From Methanosarcinales archaeon (GTDB lineage Archaea; Halobacteriota; Methanosarcinia; Methanosarcinales; Methanogasteraceae), in contig DAOUXE010000091.1 of NCBI GenBank assembly GCA_030666765.1, positions 1 through 5,723 of the forward strand: DNA of 5,723 nucleotides. The letters are read 5' to 3'. Of the stretch, positions 1 to 4,226 are shown one piece after another. The position numbers and the translations under genes are program-made. The notes under the pieces are model-generated. The model did no database searches. It was not told the origin of the DNA and saw only the letters and a program-made list of their open reading frames with translations. Each line of letters begins with the position of its first letter. Position 1 is the stretch's first letter.

Positions 1-56
1 AGATTTCTGTGTTAATCTCGTGTAATCTCGTGGTTTTTCACCTCATCTAAACACAT
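1..56 (-). repeat. Interspersed repeat, copy A (cut by window edge)
   Basis: This stretch just past the nuclease stop codon matches a second copy at 4106-4137. The core (24-54 here) differs from that copy by two substitutions and one inserted C over about 32 columns, in the same orientation. Within it, TAATCTCGTG is repeated perfectly in tandem (13-22 and 23-32). Copy B has a paired outer arm that would lie left of base 1 here, so this copy is probably truncated by the window edge. Both copies sit downstream of minus-strand genes, so a role in 3' end formation is possible. It does not code for a recognisable protein. Confidence 0.7.
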
Positions 57-57
57 A

Positions 58-72
58 CAATTATTTTAATTG
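58..72. repeat. Short perfect inverted repeat over nuclease stop codon
   Basis: CAATTA (58-63) and TAATTG (67-72) are perfect complements separated by TTT, and the arms cover the TAA stop (61-63) of the nuclease reading frame. The stem is all A-T except the terminal pair, so its stability is low. It may be a minor 3' hairpin or chance in AT-rich DNA. Confidence 0.3.
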
Positions 73-254
73 TGATATTATCTCTAGAAAGGAATCTCCA
101 CACTTCTTAGTGATTATGCGACGTTTCTCACTTCCGAATTGTATTTTTGTGTTCCTTATCATTGCATGTTTTGAAGTGCGACCCCATCCTTTTGCTAAAA
201 CGATGGGATAAAATTCAGACTTATTGTACATGCCAGGGCATTTCTTCAAAATTT

Positions 255-551
255 TTAGTGCACTTTCAGATCCGTTTGTAAGCTGTTCTTTGATTCCACT
301 GGTATATATATATGTTTACTTTTTAATTCAACAATTCCAACAATTAATGTATTATTCTGATTTACAAAAATAATACAGTCGCAGATTTTACGATCACTGC
401 AAATCTTTTCGCCTTTTAGTATAACATGTTCATGCGATGCGTTAAGCTTGAGCTTGCAGCCTGTGCCTTTCTCCGAACACTGTTTTATAGTCTTATCGGC
501 AAATTCGGTATTGATGCAGTCGATAACAGACATGAAAACTCCGTAGGTCAC
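255..551 (-). CDS. N-terminal fragment of the nuclease as it is open in this sequence
   Basis: This is the 98-residue product actually encoded upstream of the frameshift. It keeps the candidate catalytic Asp and Glu-x-Lys but ends in about 19 out-of-frame residues. The longest start is GTG at 551. An ATG at 533 has a GGAG (complement of 539-542) five bases upstream, a good ribosome binding site, and would shorten the protein by six residues; I consider the ATG at least as likely. Codon use is AT-rich like the ATPase and unlike dph2 and prf1. The downstream piece is open to base 61 in a different frame and has no start of its own with a visible binding site, so I do not call it a separate gene. 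Confidence 0.6.
   Translation of the reverse strand: MTYGVFMSVIDCINTEFADKTIKQCSEKGTGCKLKLNASHEHVILKGEKICSDRKICDCIIFVNQNNTLIVGIVELKSKHIYIPVESKNSLQTDLKVH
303..313. repeat. TA dinucleotide tract at the frameshift point
   Basis: Five TA units plus a T (TATATATATAT) lie exactly where the two halves of the nuclease change frame. With four units the minus strand reads K-H-I-Y-T-S-G-I-K-E-Q in one open frame; with five it runs into a premature stop at 255-257. Dinucleotide tracts slip during replication, which gives a simple mechanism for the frame change. Confidence 0.75.
539..542 (-). promoter_or_regulatory. Ribosome binding site favouring the ATG at 533
   Basis: The minus strand reads GGAG, then five bases, then ATG (533-531). 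It matches the anti-Shine-Dalgarno end of archaeal 16S rRNA and lies inside the first codons of the longer GTG-started frame. It therefore bears on which start of the nuclease is used. Confidence 0.45.
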
Positions 552-2071
552 ATATCCCCATCTAAATCCCTTTCAAGTCTTATTATCTCATCATAGAGAA
601 CTTCATGGACTTTAAGAAATTCTTCCTGTGATATGCCGTCTTCTTCTGTTATCTCGACTTCTGCTATCCTGCTCCCAATTTTAGTCTTATCGAGGTTAAA
701 TACATAAGCAGCGAGTTCATCACGCTCCAGATAATCATCTTCGGCATAACCATATTTTTCAGCACGTTTTTTCGGTTCGATCTTACTGAGCATGATGAAA
801 TTACTCAACTGTTCCAGCAGGTACTCGCTGTGGGTGGTGATTATTATATAGGCACCGTTTCTGATTAGTCTGACCAAATACTTCGCCAATATGCGCTGAT
901 TTGCCGGATGCAGATGTGCTTCGGGCTCTTCGATGATCAGGGTGCTTCCGGGCTCGATGATATATTTTAGATAAAGGAAGAATGGTGCCAGTTCGGAGAC
1001 GGTTGAGGATGCTCGATGCAGCGGGATTTCAACATCTTGATATTTATATCGGATTTCCGGATAAAGATAATCCGCCGGTGTTCGAACAACAATTTCTCCT
1101 TTGATCAATTCTTCTTCAAATTCTTTGGCAAGTGGGTAAAAACTTCCTTCTCTTTCCGGCATATCGATAATAGATGATATGAAATCAGATACAACGCCTG
1201 AGAATGTAGGAATTTCACTGAATTTTTCTATGCCCGCGAGCGGGGCGTTTCTCATCATGCTTGCAGTGAGTGCTTTGTGACCCTGGAGTATACCTGATCG
1301 GGCTGCAGGGAGGTAATAGCACGGTATCATAGATTTTTCAAGGATATTGGGAGCATAAAGTCTAATAATCGCATCCATTAAACGAGGCATTTCATCTTCC
1401 TTCCACCCACTGCTTATCCAGAATGGATCTTCATCATCTTCACTCATTTTAATATATACGCTATCCTTATCATCAGCCAACTTAATTTTCATTTTAGCAT
1501 CTGATTCAGGATATCTTTCGATTTTTAACTGTTTCTTCGTGCAAGCTATGCGAACGTCGTCAGAATCAAAATCAATTTTTAATGTAAATGATTTTTTTCC
1601 AAATCTGATCATCTCATTCAGTGGGCTGGCATAAGAACGAGAAATTTCCTTGCTTAACCTCTGTTCATACAGTTTATCAAAAATCTTGGTATTTATTTTA
1701 TCTAATAATAGCTTTGAAATTTCTGATTCCTCCTCCGCTTCCAAGTCATTGATTTGTTTTTTCAATGACGTCTGTTCATCCGTAAAATTCTTTTGGATCG
1801 TATGCAGTCCGAGATCTCGGAAAAAAAGATCTCGGAAAAAAAGAAATCCGCTTGGGTAATCAGGTGACAGGTTTTTAAGCCAGATGGTTGGGAGGTATGT
1901 TTCGTATATCGAGTGAATCAACATCGCAGCATAAGATTTTCCCGAATTATTAGGTCCGACGAACAATGTAAGTGGTTTAAGTGAGATTCTGCCCTCAATT
2001 ATCGGACCGAAATCTTTAATCTCGATATTCAGTCCGATCTTTTTATTTGCACCCGTTTCCATGGCTGACAT
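548..2071 (-). CDS. AAA/ABC-type ATPase (OLD-like), predicted defence-system motor
   Basis: An ATPase of about 507 residues with the ABC/SMC/OLD-like head layout. Numbered from the ATG at 2071, the Walker A motif is GPNNSGKS (39-46). A charged, probably coiled-coil insert spans about 98-145, and a YLPAARSG motif lies at 253-260. An ABC-signature-like SSTVSEL is at 355-361, the Walker B is TLIIEEPEAHLHP (377-389) and the H-loop is TTHS (His414). Such ATPases dimerise around ATP and in defence systems often control a nuclease encoded next door; here the next gene is a small PD-(D/E)XK-like protein overlapping the stop codon. A TOPRIM domain, as in OLD nucleases, is not visible. GTG at 2077 would add two residues, but ATG at 2071 has a GGTGA six bases upstream. 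The gene is more AT-rich than dph2 and prf1, suggesting acquisition. The ATPase fold is secure; the substrate and the defence role are inference. Confidence 0.88.
   Translation of the reverse strand: MSAMETGANKKIGLNIEIKDFGPIIEGRISLKPLTLFVGPNNSGKSYAAMLIHSIYETYLPTIWLKNLSPDYPSGFLFFRDLFFRDLGLHTIQKNFTDEQTSLKKQINDLEAEEESEISKLLLDKINTKIFDKLYEQRLSKEISRSYASPLNEMIRFGKKSFTLKIDFDSDDVRIACTKKQLKIERYPESDAKMKIKLADDKDSVYIKMSEDDEDPFWISSGWKEDEMPRLMDAIIRLYAPNILEKSMIPCYYLPAARSGILQGHKALTASMMRNAPLAGIEKFSEIPTFSGVVSDFISSIIDMPEREGSFYPLAKEFEEELIKGEIVVRTPADYLYPEIRYKYQDVEIPLHRASSTVSELAPFFLYLKYIIEPGSTLIIEEPEAHLHPANQRILAKYLVRLIRNGAYIIITTHSEYLLEQLSNFIMLSKIEPKKRAEKYGYAEDDYLERDELAAYVFNLDKTKIGSRIAEVEITEEDGISQEEFLKVHEVLYDEIIRLERDLDGDM
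1813..1842 (-). repeat. Perfect 15-bp tandem duplication inside the ATPase gene
   Basis: GATCTCGGAAAAAAA occurs twice head to tail (1813-1827 and 1828-1842). It is in frame and gives a duplicated FFRDL (residues 78-82 and 83-87) between the Walker A region and the coiled coil. Each unit ends in seven A, also a slippage-prone run. The identity of the two units suggests a recent event. Confidence 0.9.
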
Positions 2072-2077
2072 GATCAC

Positions 2078-2082
2078 TCACC
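2078..2082 (-). promoter_or_regulatory. Ribosome binding site of the ATPase gene
   Basis: The minus strand reads GGTGA, six bases, then ATG (2071-2069), complementary to the archaeal 16S rRNA tail. The spacing supports the ATG rather than the GTG at 2077, which would sit directly against the motif. Confidence 0.5.
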
Positions 2083-2092
2083 CACCATTTCA

Positions 2093-2121
2093 CTTATCCT
2101 GCAATAAATCTTCCGGATAAG
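2093..2121 (-). promoter_or_regulatory. Inverted repeat around a TATA-like box between dph2 and the ATPase gene
   Basis: CTTATCC (2093-2099) and GGATAAG (2115-2121) are perfect 7-bp complements with 15 bases between them. On the minus strand the spacer holds GATTTATT, a TATA-like sequence centred about 35 bases before the ATPase ATG. The cassette may thus have its own promoter, and the palindrome could be an operator for an autoregulator. Alternatively it is a hairpin ending the dph2 transcript. The sequence alone does not decide. Confidence 0.35.
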
Positions 2122-2127
2122 GCGCAG

Positions 2128-3102
2128 CTACGTGATCTCATCAAACACCAGATCATCCCACTTCCGCGCCCCGATAACGACCTCAAACTCAATCGGCGTC
2201 AGCACCGGCACAGGAAACACAGCAGCATTATCGATTGCGATCCGCGGGCACGCCGTGTTCACAAACGCGTCCACACGAAACGGAGCCAGCGCTTCCGGTG
2301 TTATCATGTCAGCGAACAGGACGTGCGCGTCCAGACCATGCTCTTTTGCCTTGTAATGCAACTCAAACGCGAGATCCTTCCTGCACTGCCCTATCTTGGT
2401 GGATACAAGAATCCCGAACGAGCGCGCGTCAAGCGACCGCTCGATTGCAGCGCAGCGCTTGCGAAGCACCTTATCAACATCCGGTTTCCTGATCTCATTC
2501 ATCTCCGGATCTGCAATCCATACCGGCTTCTTGGTCGCAAGCGCGACCCCGAGCGCATGAAAATCGCCTGTACCAATATATAGATACTCATCACAATCGG
2601 GAACCGCGGAGAAGTTGCACCCGAGCACGAGTCCCGGATGCGCGATGCGCGCATCGCCGCTACTGATGACGCCCCGGATGCCGTGATCCGCAAGATACCG
2701 CTTCACATCAGGAAGTTTATGCACGAACTGGACTGTTGAGACGAGCCCGACACAATCCCCGACCACATCAATCGTTTTTGTTAGCAATGGGAGAAGATCG
2801 ATGCAGGATTCTGCCTCGACGAAGATTACGTTTCCTGCCTGTACGTTCGGTATCTCTGCATGTCCGAACTGGAACAGGATGTCCACGGACTCGAGAAGTG
2901 GCGTATCGATGTCGCACGCGCCGAAGCAGGAGTTTGCAGATATTAGAACCGTTGCACCTGTACGCTCTTCAATTTCCTCTGCCACGCCGATAGCTTTTCG
3001 CTTGAAACCGTCCGGAAACTGGAGTCCCACAGTTTCAGCATGTCTTATTCTGATTGTGTCGATGATGTGATTCAGACCGAAGTCGTACACATCATCGATC
3101 AT
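2128..3102 (-). CDS. dph2: Archaeal Dph2, 2-(3-amino-3-carboxypropyl)histidine synthase
   Basis: Catalyses the first step of diphthamide synthesis: a [4Fe-4S] radical-SAM-like enzyme transfers the 3-amino-3-carboxypropyl group of S-adenosylmethionine to a histidine of elongation factor 2 in the cytoplasm. Numbered from the ATG at 3102 (324 residues), the cluster cysteines are C63 (SCFGACD), C162 (VLGCNFSAV) and C285 (NTACPRIAID). These nearly coincide with C59, C163 and C287 of the characterised Pyrococcus horikoshii Dph2, and the length also fits. The three-domain pattern with LQFPDGFKR near the start is typical. An ATG at 3144 would add 14 residues, but 3102 forms an ATGA overlap with the stop of the zinc-protein gene and needs no binding site of its own, so coupled translation is likely. 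The stop is TAG. Archaeal Dph2 is a homodimer, so no Dph1 partner is expected. Confidence 0.95.
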   Translation of the reverse strand: MIDDVYDFGLNHIIDTIRIRHAETVGLQFPDGFKRKAIGVAEEIEERTGATVLISANSCFGACDIDTPLLESVDILFQFGHAEIPNVQAGNVIFVEAESCIDLLPLLTKTIDVVGDCVGLVSTVQFVHKLPDVKRYLADHGIRGVISSGDARIAHPGLVLGCNFSAVPDCDEYLYIGTGDFHALGVALATKKPVWIADPEMNEIRKPDVDKVLRKRCAAIERSLDARSFGILVSTKIGQCRKDLAFELHYKAKEHGLDAHVLFADMITPEALAPFRVDAFVNTACPRIAIDNAAVFPVPVLTPIEFEVVIGARKWDDLVFDEIT

Positions 3103-3608
3103 ACTTGCTTTGGCAGGAAATACTTCTTGATCAGCGTATCGCATTGTGAACAGGTAATCATGAGCCAGTCGCCGACCATCAGCTGGTTGAAATGCTCAAA
3201 GATCGATGCCCCGCAGTTCGGGCATGAATAATATTCTTTGAAATAATAATTATAAAACGTCGGATTATTTTGCAGCCACTCGAGAACCGATAACATACGC
3301 TCGAGATACCGTTGCTCTGGTCTGGTCTCGTCTTCCATCGCAGTCTCAAGTCGCTCTTTCACATCCCTGAAATATCTCTTCGACTTCTCTCGGATTCTCT
3401 TATAATCCGTCGCATAGTTAATAGTGTCTTTTAGATACTTTGAATACATCTCGCCGCTTGCGCCAGCCTCTCTGCGTGTGATCGTCTTCAGAAAATATTC
3501 GCTCATCAGGTCTTCCATCAGATCGAAGCACTCTGTGCAGATATCATAGTCCTCATAATGCGTCGAATCCAGTTCACCATGGCAGATGGTGCACGTCTTT
3601 CGTTCCAT
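3099..3608 (-). CDS. Two-zinc-segment protein coupled to dph2; possible Dph3-like electron donor
   Basis: A 169-residue protein not recognised as a named family. It has an N-terminal zinc segment (C6/C9 and C24/C27), a long charged helical middle (about 30-115), and a C-terminal segment with C129/C132 and C153/C156. The C-terminal part, CPNC, 20 residues including L-x-x-GD, CSQC, then LIKKYF, resembles eukaryotic Dph3/Kti11 (CPC, about 19 residues including a G-E step, CPSC, then hydrophobic I-x-V). Dph3 delivers electrons to the iron-sulfur cluster of Dph1-Dph2. Here the first pair is CxxC rather than CxC, so homology is not established. The gene overlaps dph2 by an ATGA, implying fixed co-expression. 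The start ATG has no binding site but a TATA box about 26 bases upstream, so the mRNA is probably leaderless. It could equally be a nucleic-acid or ribosome-binding zinc ribbon. Confidence 0.85.
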   Translation of the reverse strand: MERKTCTICHGELDSTHYEDYDICTECFDLMEDLMSEYFLKTITRREAGASGEMYSKYLKDTINYATDYKRIREKSKRYFRDVKERLETAMEDETRPEQRYLERMLSVLEWLQNNPTFYNYYFKEYYSCPNCGASIFEHFNQLMVGDWLMITCSQCDTLIKKYFLPKQV

Positions 3609-3630
3609 GAGATATGGATAAACTTATGCG

Positions 3631-3640
3631 AATTTAAAGG
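3631..3640 (-). promoter_or_regulatory. TATA box for the zinc protein-dph2 operon
   Basis: The minus strand reads CCTTTAAATT, with the TATA-like part centred about 26 bases before the A of the ATG at 3608. That distance puts the transcription start at or next to the start codon, a leaderless mRNA, which agrees with the absence of a Shine-Dalgarno motif. The core TTTAAA is self-complementary and could also work towards the plus strand. Confidence 0.6.
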
Positions 3641-3840
3641 TATGTCCGGTTATGGGGGTGCTTGTGGTATGTGGCGCAGGTTACATGAAACTGATGGAAT
3701 AAGGGGGTGTTGTGAGCCTGGGACGCGGAAACGGTGGTATGAACTGGCTCTGCAAAGCCTCCCTTGCCAATTTGTATGCACGGGTTTCGCGGCGCCAGCC
3801 GGATGATGTGAGATCATCGCCGCCGCTCTGGATATACGGC
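3641..3840. other. GC-rich foldable block without a credible gene; possible non-coding RNA
   Basis: This block is visibly richer in G and C than the sequence on either side. On the plus strand AAGGGGG (3701-3707) can pair with CTCCCTT (3759-3765; one G-U pair). Inside that, GAGCC (3714-3718) pairs with GGCTC (3746-3750), and a second stem-loop follows at 3789-3826. GTGGTATG occurs twice (3664-3671, 3734-3741). The self-complementary TATA at 3633-3638 could start a plus-strand RNA near 3660. Several frames are open, but their translations look compositionally random. I could not match it to SRP RNA, RNase P RNA or tRNA. A structured RNA or a remnant of a mobile element both remain possible. 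Confidence 0.35.
3789..3826. repeat. Two-step stem-loop
   Basis: The outer stem is GCGGCG (3789-3794) with CGCCGC (3821-3826). The inner stem is GATGAT (3802-3807) with ATCATC (3813-3818), closed by a GTGAG loop. Seven unpaired bases lie on the left and two (GC) on the right between the stems. All twelve pairs are Watson-Crick, so either strand could fold. Confidence 0.55.
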
Positions 3841-3860
3841 AGCTGTTGTAAGTAACCGCG

Positions 3861-3915
3861 CACGAATAACCTGTACACTTAGGGTTTGCCAGAAAATAAC
3901 CTGTTAAAATTCGTG
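3861..3915. repeat. Nested direct and inverted short repeats
   Basis: AATAACCTGT occurs at 3865-3874 and again at 3895-3904, exactly 30 bases apart. The pair is framed by CACGAAT (3861-3867) and its reverse complement ATTCGTG (3909-3915). The stretch is AT-rich and non-coding. It could be a protein-binding region or chance, and no gene start lies close enough to assign one. Confidence 0.35.
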
Positions 3916-3980
3916 TCATCTACCCATCTATCCGTCCGTGATAAAGTCAGCAAAAGGGATATTGAATGGCATGAGTAAGC

Positions 3981-4053
3981 AAATTGTATGAATGTCGTGG
4001 ATGTGGAGCGCCATCAGATAACTTTGCTAGTACTTACCCAAAATTGTGTGAAT
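3981..4053 (+). repeat. Imperfect direct repeat, 60 bases apart
   Basis: AAATTGTATGAAT (3981-3993) and AAATTGTGTGAAT (4041-4053) match at 12 of 13 bases. The second copy ends just before the inverted-repeat element that starts at 4064. No function is evident. Confidence 0.35.
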
Positions 4054-4063
4054 ATTATCATAT

Positions 4064-4137
4064 AAAACCACGAGATTGCACTGATTTCCACAAGATTTTC
4101 ATGTCAATCGCGTGGTTTTTCCACCTCAGCTAAACAC
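4064..4137 (-). repeat. Interspersed repeat, copy B, with 15-bp inverted arms; possible terminator
   Basis: AAAACCACGAGATTG (4064-4078) and CAATCGCGTGGTTTT (4105-4119) are complementary at 14 of 15 positions with 26 bases between. The right part (4106-4137) is the same sequence as copy A at the left edge of the window. The element lies about 90 to 160 bases past the prf1 stop. Transcribed from either strand it folds into a long hairpin ending in a T run, so it may end the prf1 transcript. It may instead be a small non-autonomous element or REP-like repeat. No open frame of note lies inside. Confidence 0.65.
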
Positions 4138-4142
4138 GTGCC

Positions 4143-4175
4143 ATTTGCCAAATGAAACACTTGCACGATGCATCG
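4143..4175. repeat. Two small palindromes past prf1
   Basis: CATTTG-C-CAAATG (about 4143-4155) and the perfect 10-base palindrome CGATGCATCG (4166-4175) lie between the prf1 stop and the interspersed repeat. They are in the 3' untranslated region of prf1; no function can be assigned. Confidence 0.3.
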
Positions 4176-4226
4176 ACACTTCCACTTACACAATTCGGAT
4201 TACCGGAATCTCAGGTAATGAAGTAC

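Larger units (their letters stand above)
61..551 (-). pseudogene. Frameshifted small PD-(D/E)XK-like nuclease, partner of the ATPase
   Basis: Two overlapping frames join into one 162-residue protein if a single TA is removed from the TA tract at 303-313. The first frame runs to ...VELKSK; the second supplies TSGIKEQLTNGSESALKIL and continues to the TAA at 61-63. The sequence shows D58 (ICDCIIF), E75 and K77 (IVELKSK), then a helix with glutamine (IKEQL). That order, Asp, Glu-x-Lys and a following Gln-containing helix, is the core of PD-(D/E)XK nucleases; assignment to this superfamily is inference from motifs. As sequenced, translation stops after 98 residues and the predicted C-terminal half of the fold is lost. 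The start overlaps the TGA of the ATPase gene (GTGA junction), so the two are probably co-transcribed and translationally coupled. A real mutation, phase variation and a sequencing error are all possible. Confidence 0.6.

Noticed and set aside
1..60. CRISPR array suggested by the tandem TAATCTCGTG
   Set aside because: The two units abut with no spacer, and the sequence belongs to an interspersed repeat with another copy at 4064-4137.
300..320. Programmed -1 ribosomal frameshift in the nuclease gene
   Set aside because: The upstream A-rich run (TTAAAAAG) would shift into an immediate TAA. Beyond that stop only the TA tract remains, without a canonical slippery heptamer, so an indel explains the data better.
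1650..1859. Plus-strand open frame of 69 codons
   Set aside because: Antisense to the ATPase gene; low-complexity translation that mirrors the coiled-coil codons and the tandem duplication.
2128..2130. TAG stop of dph2 read through as pyrrolysine
   Set aside because: Readthrough would add only 17 residues before a TGA, and Dph2 is already full length; no Pyl signal is visible.
2132..3231. Several plus-strand frames and one minus-strand frame (2499-2693) across dph2
   Set aside because: All overlap dph2 in other frames, with compositionally random Arg- and Ser-rich translations and no ribosome binding sites.
3714..3750. Group II intron domain V (GAGCC ... GAAA ... GGCTC)
   Set aside because: Only the outer five pairs match. 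The inner part does not form the required hairpin with a GAAA tetraloop and bulge, and no reverse transcriptase is present.
3650..3919. Minus-strand open frame of 89 codons in the gene-free region, and a plus-strand frame at 3558-3806
   Set aside because: The translations show no domain, are rich in Arg, Ser, Pro and His, and coincide with GC-rich inverted repeats where several frames are open at once.
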